From positions 3,186,952-3,250,951 of the forward strand of contig NZ_JAJFZM010000001.1 of the NCBI RefSeq assembly GCF_020733705.1: DNA of 64,000 bases, given 5' to 3'. The notes beneath the pieces were generated by a model. It had not been told where the DNA came from and did no database searches. It saw nothing but the letters and a program-made list of their open reading frames with translations. Of the stretch, positions 7,401-15,682 are shown in pieces (within the stretch, counting starts at the first letter, position 1; every line of letters begins with the position of its first letter). This DNA comes from Nocardia australiensis. Its GTDB lineage: Bacteria > Actinomycetota > Actinomycetes > Mycobacteriales > Mycobacteriaceae. The translations under genes were made by a program, and so were the position numbers.

Positions 7401-8425
7401 AGCACCCCGGCTTCGATATGACCCGGACGGACACCGACCTGGGCCGGCGGTTGCTGACCGAGCGCGGGATGCACTTCCTGTTCGCACACGGTGGCGACCC
7501 ATACGCCGCGTTGCTCCGTGCCGAGAACGAGGACACCCCGGCGCTCACCGCCCGGATCAAGGAGCGAGGGCCGGTGTACCGCAGCCGACCCGGTGCCTGG
7601 GTGGTCAGCGATCCGGAACTCGCCGCGCGCGTGCTCACCGATCCGCGCCTCGGAACCGAGCTGCCGTCCGGGCATGTGCTGGCGGATGTGGACCCGTTCC
7701 CCGAGACGGCCTGGACCGCGCCGGCCCCTACCGGCGGCGTGCCGCTCGACGGGCTCGGCGCCCGGTTCGACCTGGTGCGTGACGTACTGCGTCCGGCGGT
7801 GGCCGGGCTGGCCGCGCAGGTGCTGACCGTGCCGGGCGCAGACCTGGCCGCATACACCGGGTACGCCGTTGCGGCCGGACCGGCGGTGGACGCGGTGCTC
7901 TGCGCGCCCCGACTGGCCGACGCCCGTGCGGTCATCGCCGCCTGCGCCGGCTTGCGGACGCTGGTACCGGACAGTGCCCTACTCCTGTCCACCCTTGGCG
8001 TGGAGCTCACGGCGACGCTGGCCGCGGCGGCGGCGCATGTGCTGCTCGCCGACCCGGCGCGCTGGCAGGCGTTGTCCGCCGATCCCGCGGCGGCCGGCGC
8101 GATTCTGGACGGCGTGCTCGCCGAGCACCCGCCGATGCGGCTGGACCGCAGGGTGGCCCGCGAAGACCTGCGACTCGGTGCGGAACCGATCGCGGCGGGC
8201 GACGAGGTCGTCGTGCATATCGGCGCGGCCGGGATCGGCCTGCGCGGTGTGCCCCGGATCGCGGCGTTCACCCGCGGTGCGGCGGCGACCGTACTAGCCG
8301 CCGTGGCGGTCCGCTTTCCGCGGCTGCGCCTCGACGGCGCGGAAGTGCGACGACTGCGTGCACCGGTGACGGGCGCTTTGGTCCGCCTGCCGGTCGCCGA
8401 CTCGAATTCCCCGACAACCCACTGA
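7397..8425 (+). CDS. P450-like glycosyltransferase activator (AknT/DesVIII type), copy 1
   Basis: The 342-residue protein follows the P450 fold in its first half (RIKERGPVYRSRPGAWVVSDPELAARVL) but is shorter than a P450. It has no heme loop: the expected FGxGxHxCxGAxLAR segment is replaced by an Ala-rich stretch near residue 290. Such heme-less proteins (DesVIII, EryCII, AknT) bind and activate a partner GT1 glycosyltransferase, usually one that transfers an aminodeoxysugar. The partner gene follows 16 bp downstream. ATGA overlap with KS-beta couples it to the PKS. A second helper and transferase pair sits at 24859-27218. I infer that this pair attaches one of the sugars to the aglycone or to the first sugar. 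Confidence 0.8.
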   Translation: MKHPGFDMTRTDTDLGRRLLTERGMHFLFAHGGDPYAALLRAENEDTPALTARIKERGPVYRSRPGAWVVSDPELAARVLTDPRLGTELPSGHVLADVDPFPETAWTAPAPTGGVPLDGLGARFDLVRDVLRPAVAGLAAQVLTVPGADLAAYTGYAVAAGPAVDAVLCAPRLADARAVIAACAGLRTLVPDSALLLSTLGVELTATLAAAAAHVLLADPARWQALSADPAAAGAILDGVLAEHPPMRLDRRVAREDLRLGAEPIAAGDEVVVHIGAAGIGLRGVPRIAAFTRGAAATVLAAVAVRFPRLRLDGAEVRRLRAPVTGALVRLPVADSNSPTTH

Positions 8426-8441
8426 CGAGGAGCTGCCCGCA

Positions 8442-9704
8442 ATGCGTGTACTCATGACGTCCCTCGCGGTAGAAGCGCACTTCAACGGGACCGTGCCGCT
8501 GGCCTGGGCGCTGCGCGCGGCCGGGCACGAGGTGCGCTTCGCCAGCCAGCCCGCGCTCACCCGAGCGATCACCCAGGCCGGGCTGACCGCCGTCCCGGTC
8601 GGGACCGACCACACCCATCATGAGATCGTGCGCGACCTGGGGGACGAGCTCACCGGCTTCTACCGGGACATCGACTTCACCGGTGAGCGCGGCGGCCCGC
8701 GCGACCGCAAGGCCGCCAACTCCCTGCTCACCGCGACGTTCTACGCCCAGGCCAACAACGACTCCATGGTGGACGACCTGGTCGCCTACGCCCGCTGGTG
8801 GCAGCCGGACCTGGTGATCTGGGAGCCGTTCTCGTTCGCGGGTGGGGTCGCCGCCCGCGCCTGCGGTACTGCGGGCGCCCGGCTGCTGTGGGGGCCGGAC
8901 CTGTTCGGTCTGTCCAGGGCGGGATTCCGGGCGGAAACCGCCGCGTTGCCACCGGAGCTGCGCGACGACGCCCTCGAGGAATGGCTGACCTGGACCCTCG
9001 CTCGACACGGCCTCGACTACGACGAGCGGGTCGTCACCGGGTGCTTCACCATCGACCAGATGCCCGAGGGCGTGCGGGTGCCCAGCGACAGTGAGTCCGT
9101 GCCCATGCGGTACGTGCCCTACAACGGCGTGTCCGAGGTGCCCGATTGGCTGCGGGAAACGCCCGCTCGGCCGCGGATCTGTCTGACCCTGGGCATCACC
9201 TCGCGGGACATGAACTACCCGAACCTGATTTCCCCGGCAGAACTCTTCGACGCGGTCGCGGACCTGGACGTGGAGATCGTAGCCACGCTCAATGCAGCCC
9301 AGGTGGCCGAGATCGGCCCGGTGCCCGACAACACGCGGGTGGTGGACTTCGTGCCGCTGCACGCCCTGATGCCCACCTGCGCGGCGATCATCCATCACGG
9401 TGGCGCGGGTACCTGGTCCACCGCGGCCGTGTACGGCGTGCCGCAGCTGGTGGTCGCCGGCATGTGGGACAACGTCTACCGCGCCCAACGGCTCAGCGAT
9501 CTGGGTGCGGGCATATACCTGCCGCCGCACGAGCTGACCGGGAGCCGACTGCGGGAGGGCGTGCTGCGGCTGCTCGCAGAGCCCGCGCTCCGCGCCGGTG
9601 CGCAGGCTCTGCGGGACCGGATGCTCGCCGAGCCCAGCCCCGGCGAGGTCGTGGAAACCCTGGTCGCCGCCGCTGCCCGGCACAGCGCCCAGCTGACGCA
9701 CTAG
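8442..9704 (+). CDS. AknS/DesVII-type GT1 glycosyltransferase, copy 1
   Basis: The 420-residue GT-B protein has the N-terminal acceptor domain of macrolide and anthracycline transferases (VPLAWALRAAGHEVRFAS near residue 18). The C-terminal donor site reads FVPLHALMPTCAAIIHHGG and GTWSTAAVYGVPQLV near residues 303-335. It should transfer a TDP-deoxysugar to the polyketide in the cytoplasm. The preceding gene is its likely heme-less P450 activator. GGAG in GACGAGGAGCTG lies upstream of ATG 8442. It shares a 38-bp identical DNA stretch (8496-8533) with the second transferase gene at 25986-26023, showing common and perhaps recently exchanged ancestry. Which sugar each transferase uses is not decidable here. 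Confidence 0.88.
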   Translation: MRVLMTSLAVEAHFNGTVPLAWALRAAGHEVRFASQPALTRAITQAGLTAVPVGTDHTHHEIVRDLGDELTGFYRDIDFTGERGGPRDRKAANSLLTATFYAQANNDSMVDDLVAYARWWQPDLVIWEPFSFAGGVAARACGTAGARLLWGPDLFGLSRAGFRAETAALPPELRDDALEEWLTWTLARHGLDYDERVVTGCFTIDQMPEGVRVPSDSESVPMRYVPYNGVSEVPDWLRETPARPRICLTLGITSRDMNYPNLISPAELFDAVADLDVEIVATLNAAQVAEIGPVPDNTRVVDFVPLHALMPTCAAIIHHGGAGTWSTAAVYGVPQLVVAGMWDNVYRAQRLSDLGAGIYLPPHELTGSRLREGVLRLLAEPALRAGAQALRDRMLAEPSPGEVVETLVAAAARHSAQLTH

Positions 9705-9747
9705 CCGCGTCCCCGAAACCTGAACAGACAGAAGCGAAGGAGCAACC

Positions 9748-10059
9748 ATGGCTTTGTTTGCCGTCCTGGCCACGCAGGCCCCGGCCCCGGGGGAGGCGAA
9801 GGAGTTCCGCGAGCGTCTCGGCGAGGGCTTCGCCTACACGCGGGCCTTGGTGGAGAAAGGCACCATCGTGCACAGCTGGATCCGGGTCGGTGCGTCCGGC
9901 GGGCTCAACATCTACGACGTGGCCTCGCACGAGGAGCTGCTGAGCGTGCTGTACGACAACCCGGTCAGCCCGCACCTGAAGTTCGAGGTGATCCCGCTGG
10001 CCCGCCCCGACGCCTTCGACCAGCTGGCGATCTGGAACAAGCAGACCGAGCAGTCATGA
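9748..10059 (+). CDS. Muconolactone-isomerase-like small protein
   Basis: The 103-residue protein resembles muconolactone delta-isomerase: an N-terminal strand, a helix (GEAKEFRERLGEGFAYTRAL), HSWIRV, and a LNIYDVASHEELLSVL segment before HLKFEVIPLA. The catabolic enzyme moves a double bond in a lactone; the fold is a dimeric alpha/beta barrel, also used by polyketide cyclases and ABM oxygenases. No aromatic catabolic genes are nearby. It lies between a glycosyltransferase and a sugar O-methyltransferase, whose ATG overlaps its stop (ATGA). A tailoring role, such as ring isomerisation, cyclisation or oxygenation, is possible but unproven. A good GAAGGAG ribosome site precedes the ATG. Confidence 0.65.
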   Translation: MALFAVLATQAPAPGEAKEFRERLGEGFAYTRALVEKGTIVHSWIRVGASGGLNIYDVASHEELLSVLYDNPVSPHLKFEVIPLARPDAFDQLAIWNKQTEQS

Positions 10060-11216
10060 GCGGACTGCTGGACCGCCTGCTGCGCGCCGGCACGACGTCG
10101 GACGCGGAAATCTCCTTGCTGGTCAAAGAAGAGGGCGTGGACGCGGTGCTCGCTGCCTTGGTCGACGAGGTGCTGTTGCGCGCCTCGGTGCCGACCAACC
10201 CGGAGCCGGTGGACATCGCACTGGACCTCACGCACGACACCGAGACCCGCCGCGTGGTGTTCCATTGCGTCGGCAGCGAGCGCATCACGACGTCGGCCGG
10301 CGAAGCACCGGCCGAGATCACCCGCGAGCTGGGCATGTCGCTGACACACCTGCTCCGCCGCGTCTACGGCCGACCCGACCAGCGCCGAACCGGGGACTTC
10401 AGCGACGTCTTCCTGCCCAGCCGCCCCGACGATCTGTCCCGGTTGCCCGGCCTGGTCGTCTCGACCAGCCTGGCCTCCGGCGCGCTGATGACCGGGCTGA
10501 CCATCCCGCGCCACGAACTGGGCGCGCTGTGCTCGTCATCCGGTTCGGACAAGTGGGCCAGCTTCCACTGGTACACCGGGCACTACGAACGCGAGTTCGC
10601 CCCGTACCGCGACGAGCCGGTGCGCCTCCTGGAGATCGGCATCGGCGGTTTCGACGGCGACCTGGGCGGTGGCTCGCTGCGGATGTGGAAGCGGTACTTC
10701 CACCGGGGGCAGGTGTTCGGTATCGACCTGTTCGACAAGTCCGCGCTGAACGAGCCCCGGCAGACCGCGCTGGTCTGTGACCAGAGCAACCCGGCGGCGC
10801 TGACCGCGCTGGCGCGAGAGTACGGGCCGTTCGACATCGTCATCGACGACGGCAGCCACGAGAACGAGCATGTGCGGACCTCGTTCGACGCGCTGTTCCC
10901 GTATGTGCGTCCGGGCGGGCTCTATGTCATCGAGGACATGCAGACCGCCTACATCCCCCACATGGGTGGCACCGAGGGCCCGTCGGCGGGTCCCGACACC
11001 TCCATCGGCCTGATCAAACGGCTGGTGGACGACCTGCACTACCACGAGCACACCCCCGGCGGCACCCCGACGGTGACCCAGCGGGACGTGGTGGGGGTGC
11101 GGGCGTACCGCAATATCGCCTTCGTCGAGAAGGGCACCAACGGCGAGGTCGGTATCCCGCCGTGGATGGACGACGCGGCGTGGGCGGCGCTGGGCGCCCT
11201 CTCGCCCACCGACTGA
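10056..11216 (+). CDS. MycE-like SAM-dependent sugar O-methyltransferase
   Basis: The 386-residue protein has two parts. The N-terminal 150 residues look like the MycE N-terminal domain. The rest is a class I methyltransferase: GSDKWASFHWYTGHYEREF, then LLEIGIGGF (SAM motif I, near residue 191) and FDIVIDDGSHENEH (metal and acid region, near 260). MycE methylates the 2-hydroxyl of javose on a macrolide in a Mg-dependent way; relatives methylate rhamnose-type sugars. Here it probably O-methylates a neutral deoxysugar already attached to the aglycone. No dedicated genes for a second TDP-sugar are in the window, so rhamnose from primary metabolism is a reasonable donor. It overlaps the preceding gene by 4 bp. 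Confidence 0.75.
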   Translation: MSGLLDRLLRAGTTSDAEISLLVKEEGVDAVLAALVDEVLLRASVPTNPEPVDIALDLTHDTETRRVVFHCVGSERITTSAGEAPAEITRELGMSLTHLLRRVYGRPDQRRTGDFSDVFLPSRPDDLSRLPGLVVSTSLASGALMTGLTIPRHELGALCSSSGSDKWASFHWYTGHYEREFAPYRDEPVRLLEIGIGGFDGDLGGGSLRMWKRYFHRGQVFGIDLFDKSALNEPRQTALVCDQSNPAALTALAREYGPFDIVIDDGSHENEHVRTSFDALFPYVRPGGLYVIEDMQTAYIPHMGGTEGPSAGPDTSIGLIKRLVDDLHYHEHTPGGTPTVTQRDVVGVRAYRNIAFVEKGTNGEVGIPPWMDDAAWAALGALSPTD

Positions 11217-11233
11217 ATCGAAAAGAGACCGCA

Positions 11234-12388
11234 GTGAACACAATCGTCCGAACCGGACCCGCCCCTGACCAGTCGGTGGCCGAGCTGCTGGCCGACGTCC
11301 GCGGCTACGCAGAGCCCGAACCGCCCGCGATAAGTCTGCCGCCACAGATGTTCACCTCGCCGGAGGTGTACGAGCTGGAGCGGGAGCAGATCTTCCACCG
11401 CTCCTGGATCATGGTCGCGCACACCGACCAGCTGGCCGCGCCCGGCGACTACGTGGCGCTGTCCATCGCCGGCGAGCCGGTGGCGATCACCCGAGGCCAG
11501 GACGGGCAGCTACACGGCATGTCGCCGGTGTGCCGCCACCGGGCGATGCCGCTGGTGGAACCGGGCGAGGGCACGGTGCAGGACTTCACCTGCTCCTACC
11601 ACCTGTGGCGCTACAACCTGGACGGCTCGCTGCGCGCGGCCACCTACATGCGCGACAACCCCGACTTCGACCCGGCCACCTGCCGCCTGCCCGGTTTCGC
11701 GGTGCGCGAGTGGCACGGCCTGGTGTTCGTCAACCTCGACGCCGGTGCCCGCTCGTTCGAACCGGATCTGGCCATCGTCGAGACCGAGATGACCAATTAC
11801 CGGCTGGACGACATGGTCCAGGTGAGCCACTGGACCGAGGAGTGGGCCTGCAACTGGAAGGTCGCGGTCGAGAACGGGTACGAGAACTACCACGCCATCG
11901 GCCTGCACCCGGAGACCGTGCGCCCGCTGATGACCGGCGGCATCGACATGACCGTGCATCTGGACTCGCCGTGGGTGACCCGGCTGCTCAGCGCCGCGGG
12001 GACCCCGTTCGAGGCGCCGATCCTGCCGCTCACCGAGGCCGAGCGGTCCATCATGTACAGCTATCGGCTCTTCCCTTGCGGTGCGGTGGCGACCTTCGGC
12101 GAGTCCGTGGCCTGGATCAGCATCATCCCGCTGTCGCTGGACCGCACCCAGGTCCGGGGCGGCACCCTGGTACCTCGCCAGGCGCTGGAGCACGTCTCCC
12201 TCGAGGGGATGCGCAAGGAGATCGAGTCGATCACCAGCGTCATCAACGCCGAGGACCAGGCCGGCATGGAGGCGGTGCAGCGCACCCTCAACTCCCGCTT
12301 CATCGAGCGGGGTCACCTGAGCCCCAAGGAACCCGGCGTGCTCGCGTTCTACCGCCAGCTCGCCCTCGCACTCACCCAGGAGGTCTGA
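11234..12388 (+). CDS. Rieske-type oxygenase, large subunit
   Basis: The 384-residue protein has a Rieske 2Fe-2S motif with Cys100, His102, Cys120 and His123. The mononuclear iron site lies in ENGYENYHAIGLHPE (His220 and His225). Such enzymes hydroxylate, desaturate or demethylate with electrons from a reductase and ferredoxin. None is encoded beside it, so partners must come from elsewhere. It lies directly before a P450 (3-bp gap) in the operon, so both likely oxidise the polyketide or its sugars. GTG 11234 is selected because upstream codons overlap the methyltransferase gene; AAGAGA is a weak ribosome site. Rieske oxygenases are uncommon among anthracycline tailoring enzymes, which makes this one noteworthy. 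Confidence 0.85.
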   Translation: MNTIVRTGPAPDQSVAELLADVRGYAEPEPPAISLPPQMFTSPEVYELEREQIFHRSWIMVAHTDQLAAPGDYVALSIAGEPVAITRGQDGQLHGMSPVCRHRAMPLVEPGEGTVQDFTCSYHLWRYNLDGSLRAATYMRDNPDFDPATCRLPGFAVREWHGLVFVNLDAGARSFEPDLAIVETEMTNYRLDDMVQVSHWTEEWACNWKVAVENGYENYHAIGLHPETVRPLMTGGIDMTVHLDSPWVTRLLSAAGTPFEAPILPLTEAERSIMYSYRLFPCGAVATFGESVAWISIIPLSLDRTQVRGGTLVPRQALEHVSLEGMRKEIESITSVINAEDQAGMEAVQRTLNSRFIERGHLSPKEPGVLAFYRQLALALTQEV

Positions 12389-12391
12389 CCC

Positions 12392-13585
12392 ATGGGCGGT
12401 CCGCACATCTCTCCGAAACTGCGCGCGATCATGGACGACTACGCACACGGCCGTGTGCACGAGCCGGTCCGGTTCGACGAGCCGACCGGCCGCTGGGAGG
12501 TGCTGCGCTACGTCGACGGGCTGCGGGTGATCTCCGACTTCGAGGTCTTTTCCAACGACCTCAGCGAGTTCATTCCGGACCACGAGGAGCTACGCAACTT
12601 CAGCAAGGGCAACTTCCAGGCGATGGACGAGCCTCGGCACAAGGAGCTGCGCGGACTGGTCACCCAGGGGTTCACGCCGAAGTTCGTGCAGAGCCTGGTG
12701 CCCAGGGTGAAGCAGGTCGCGGCGGAACTGCTGGACGCGACGCTGGAACGTGGCCAGGAGCGGGTCGACATCGTGGCCGAGCTGGCGGCCCCGCTGCCGG
12801 TGATCGTCATCGCCGAGGTGATGGGCCTGCCCGTGACCGACCGGTATCTGTTCCGCAAGTGGGCGGACGCCCTGCTGGTGGACAACGGAGTGGACGCGCT
12901 GTTCAGCGAGGAGGGTGTGGCCGCGATGGCGCCGTCCATCCGGGAAATGAACCAGTATCTGCTCAGCCACGTCGACTCCTACCGCCGCTCCGACAAAGAG
13001 GGCATGATCGGTGACCTGCTGGACGCGGAGCTGAACGGCCGCAAACTGGACGACTTCGAGATCCTCGGGTTCCTCGCGCTGCTGCTCATCGCCGGGCACC
13101 TCACCACCAGCACTGTGCTCACCAATGCGTTGCTGTGCTTGGACGAGAACCCGGGTCTGGTCCAGCGGCTGCGCGCCGAGCCCGCGTTGCTGGCGCCGAC
13201 GATCGAAGAGGTTATGCGCTACCGATCGCCGCTGGTGTGGGTGGACCGCCGCGCGCTCACCGACGTCGAGCTGGGCGGCCGGCTGATCCCGAAGGGCTCG
13301 CTGGTCAGCGCGTCGCTGGTCTCGACCATGCGCGACGAGACCGAGTTCGTCGAACCGGATGTGTTCGACATCCATCGCAAGCAGGCGCGGCATCTGGCCT
13401 TCGGCAAGGGCATCCACTTCTGTCTCGGCGCACCGCTGGCCCGGCAGGAGGTCCGCATCGCGCTGACCGCCCTGTTCGAGCGGTTCGAGGACTTCCGGGT
13501 GGCCGAGGACGAGGAGATCGTGTTCCACGACCCCAAGGACTTCAACGGCACCAAGAAGCTCCCGATGAACCTGGTGCGCCGATGA
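12392..13585 (+). CDS. Cytochrome P450 monooxygenase
   Basis: The 397-residue protein is a complete bacterial class I P450. The heme-binding loop is FGKGIHFCLGAPLAR with Cys344. The ExxR pair is in EEVMRY near residue 273. The I-helix reads LLIAGHLTTS near residue 234, where the common acid before Thr is replaced by Leu, as in an AGHxTT subgroup. It would hydroxylate or couple the aglycone or sugar using ferredoxin-delivered electrons; no ferredoxin gene is near. It is tightly packed in the operon: 3 bp after the Rieske gene and overlapping the flavin oxidase start as ATGA. The substrate is unknown. Confidence 0.92.
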   Translation: MGGPHISPKLRAIMDDYAHGRVHEPVRFDEPTGRWEVLRYVDGLRVISDFEVFSNDLSEFIPDHEELRNFSKGNFQAMDEPRHKELRGLVTQGFTPKFVQSLVPRVKQVAAELLDATLERGQERVDIVAELAAPLPVIVIAEVMGLPVTDRYLFRKWADALLVDNGVDALFSEEGVAAMAPSIREMNQYLLSHVDSYRRSDKEGMIGDLLDAELNGRKLDDFEILGFLALLLIAGHLTTSTVLTNALLCLDENPGLVQRLRAEPALLAPTIEEVMRYRSPLVWVDRRALTDVELGGRLIPKGSLVSASLVSTMRDETEFVEPDVFDIHRKQARHLAFGKGIHFCLGAPLARQEVRIALTALFERFEDFRVAEDEEIVFHDPKDFNGTKKLPMNLVRR

Positions 13586-15078
13586 CCGGCATGCTCGATC
13601 GCACCGCCATCACCCCCGCGGACCCCCGGTACGCCGAGGTGACGACGGCCGCCAACGGCCGCTTCCGCTGCACGCCGCGCATCGTCCACGTGCCCGCCAC
13701 ACCGGGGGAAGTGGTGGCGGCGGTGCAGTCGGCGGCCGACACCGGCGCACGATTGGCGGTACGCAGCGGGGGCCACTGTCTGGAGGACTTCGTCGACTCG
13801 CCGGAAACCGAGGTGCTGCTGGACCTTTCGCGGCTGAACCGGGTGGACTACGACCCACGGATGCGGGCGTTCGCCATCGAGCCGGGCGCGCTGCTCGGCG
13901 AGGTCTACCGCAGTTTGCTCAAGGGCTGGGGCGTCACCATCCCGGCCGGCCTGGAGTACACGGTCGGCGCCGGCGGGCACATCCTCGGCGGCGGCTATGG
14001 GCCGTTGACTCGCGCACACGGTTGCGTCGTCGATCACCTGTACGCGGTCGAGGTCGTCACCGTGGACGCGGCGGGAACGGCCCGGACTGTCGTTGCCACC
14101 CGGGATCCGGCCGACCCGCACCACGATCTCTGGTGGGCGCACACCGGTTGCGGCGGTGGGAATTTCGGTGTGGTCACCAAGTACTGGATGCGTGCGCCGG
14201 AGGCCATAGGCGACGACCCGGCGGGGCTGCTGCCGCAACCGCCTGCCGAGGTGCTGGACGGCCTGACGTCCTGGTCGTGGTCGGACCTGACACCGGAGTC
14301 CTTTCGCCGGCTGCTGGCCAACCACGGCCGTTGGCACGAACAGCACAGTGCGCCGGGCATGCCGGAGAATGCGCTGTTCTCCATCCTTACGGTGCTGCGT
14401 GCCCAGACGAATACCATCGCCCTGCTCACCCAGGTGGACGCGACCGCCGACGCCGCCGAGCAGATGCTGTCGGATTACCTCGACGCGCTCAATGAAGGTG
14501 TCGGTGTCGATTACCGCCATGACGTGCGGCAGCGACCGTGGCTGCGGTCGATGCTGTGGCCCCGGATGCGCGGCGACGTCTATGGACAGCGGGCGAAATG
14601 CAAGGCCGCCTACCTGCGGCGGCGGTACACCGACGAGCAGATCGACGTCATCTACCGCTACCTGACCGACGACGCGTACGACAACCCGACCGCCGGGGTC
14701 ATCCTCGCCGCGTACGGCGGGCAAGCGTCGGCGGTGGCACCCGATGCCACTGCCACCGCGCAGCGTGACTCGGTACTGAAGGCGTTCTACCTGAACAATT
14801 GGACCGACCCGACCGGGGAAGACCGGCACATCGCCTGGATCCGGTCGTTCTACCGCGATCTGTACGCGGGCAGCGGCGGCGTCCCGGACCTGAACGGGCA
14901 GGCAGACGGGTCATATATCAACTACCCGGACACCGACCTGGCCGATCCGTACTGGAACACGTCGGAATCGGCCTGGCACGACCTGTACTACAAGGACAAC
15001 TACCCGCGCCTGCGACGGGTCAAGGCCGCGTACGACCCGACCGGCTTCTTCCGGCACGCGCTGGGCATCACGGCTTGA
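13582..15078 (+). CDS. BBE/AknOx-like FAD-linked oxidoreductase
   Basis: The 498-residue protein has an FAD-binding_4 domain with the covalent-flavin histidine His65 (VRSGGHCLEDF). The GAGGHILGGGYG loop is near residue 129, and the C-terminal BBE segment reads YYKDNYPRLRRVKAAYDP. AknOx, the best-known relative, oxidises terminal sugars of aclacinomycin and binds FAD through both His and Cys. At the Cys position this protein reads PAGLEYTVG (Glu125), so only the histidyl bond seems possible. It probably performs the last oxidation of the operon, on a sugar or the aglycone. No signal peptide is obvious, although relatives can be exported. The gene overlaps the P450 stop by 4 bp and is the last of the operon. 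Confidence 0.85.
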   Translation: MTGMLDRTAITPADPRYAEVTTAANGRFRCTPRIVHVPATPGEVVAAVQSAADTGARLAVRSGGHCLEDFVDSPETEVLLDLSRLNRVDYDPRMRAFAIEPGALLGEVYRSLLKGWGVTIPAGLEYTVGAGGHILGGGYGPLTRAHGCVVDHLYAVEVVTVDAAGTARTVVATRDPADPHHDLWWAHTGCGGGNFGVVTKYWMRAPEAIGDDPAGLLPQPPAEVLDGLTSWSWSDLTPESFRRLLANHGRWHEQHSAPGMPENALFSILTVLRAQTNTIALLTQVDATADAAEQMLSDYLDALNEGVGVDYRHDVRQRPWLRSMLWPRMRGDVYGQRAKCKAAYLRRRYTDEQIDVIYRYLTDDAYDNPTAGVILAAYGGQASAVAPDATATAQRDSVLKAFYLNNWTDPTGEDRHIAWIRSFYRDLYAGSGGVPDLNGQADGSYINYPDTDLADPYWNTSESAWHDLYYKDNYPRLRRVKAAYDPTGFFRHALGITA

Positions 15079-15083
15079 GACCA

Positions 15084-15114
15084 GGCCCAATCGCCCCGCA
15101 CGGGCGACCGGGCC
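15084..15114. terminator. Hairpin between convergent operon ends
   Basis: A two-part stem, GGCCC with GGGCC enclosing TCGCCC with GGGCGA around a CGCAC loop, lies between the flavin oxidase stop (15078) and the SWIM protein stop (15122). It can serve both converging transcripts. No U run is present. Confidence 0.6.
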
Positions 15115-15121
15115 GGCTCGA

Positions 15122-15682
15122 TCAGCCGTAGAAGGTCGCTGGATCCAGGTCGGTCAGCGGGATCCAGTCCGGGTCGGCGTCCTCGGCCGCCGCCGCACTG
15201 TCCATCCGCAGCTCCACTGCCAGCCGCGGTCGCTCGTCCACCCGCATCGATAGCGCGTACAGGCCGGCGAGGATGTGCACGCACGGCCGCTTGCGGGTCC
15301 GGCAGTCGCAGGTCGCGACCTGCTCGGCCAGCGGAACTGCGAAAGTGATGCCCGCGGCAGTGAACTCGGCCTCGAGACTGTCCGGCAGGTCGCCGGTGGC
15401 CAGGCCGGGGTTGGCCGCCAGCGACTTCGCGATCAGCCGCTCGGCGTCGTGCTTGGTCTCCTCGGGCCACGGTGGCAGCTCGATCCGGACAGTGGACTCG
15501 GCGCCCGACACGACCACCTTCGCGGTGACCACGCCGACCTCGGTGGTCAGCGTGGCGCCGTGGTTGCGGGCGATGCTGCGCGCCTTGGGCAGCAACGGGT
15601 TGGGGACCGCGGTGGCGGTGGTCTCGACGGTGCGGGTCCAGCAGCGCCCCCAGGGGGTGGCGCCGAATTCGGCGGGAATCAC
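15122..15682 (-). CDS. SWIM zinc-finger protein
   Basis: The 186-residue protein carries the SWIM signature CxC-xn-CxH (CDC then CVH, near residues 126-137) in its centre, with little else conserved. SWIM domains bind zinc and take part in DNA or protein contacts. It starts with GTG whose bases overlap the stop of the SNF2 gene (GTGA), and this SWIM plus SNF2 pairing is common in actinobacterial chromosomes. The pair is probably a chromatin or DNA-repair module, not part of the antibiotic pathway, though it sits between its two halves. Confidence 0.8.
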   Translation of the reverse strand: MIPAEFGATPWGRCWTRTVETTATAVPNPLLPKARSIARNHGATLTTEVGVVTAKVVVSGAESTVRIELPPWPEETKHDAERLIAKSLAANPGLATGDLPDSLEAEFTAAGITFAVPLAEQVATCDCRTRKRPCVHILAGLYALSMRVDERPRLAVELRMDSAAAAEDADPDWIPLTDLDPATFYG

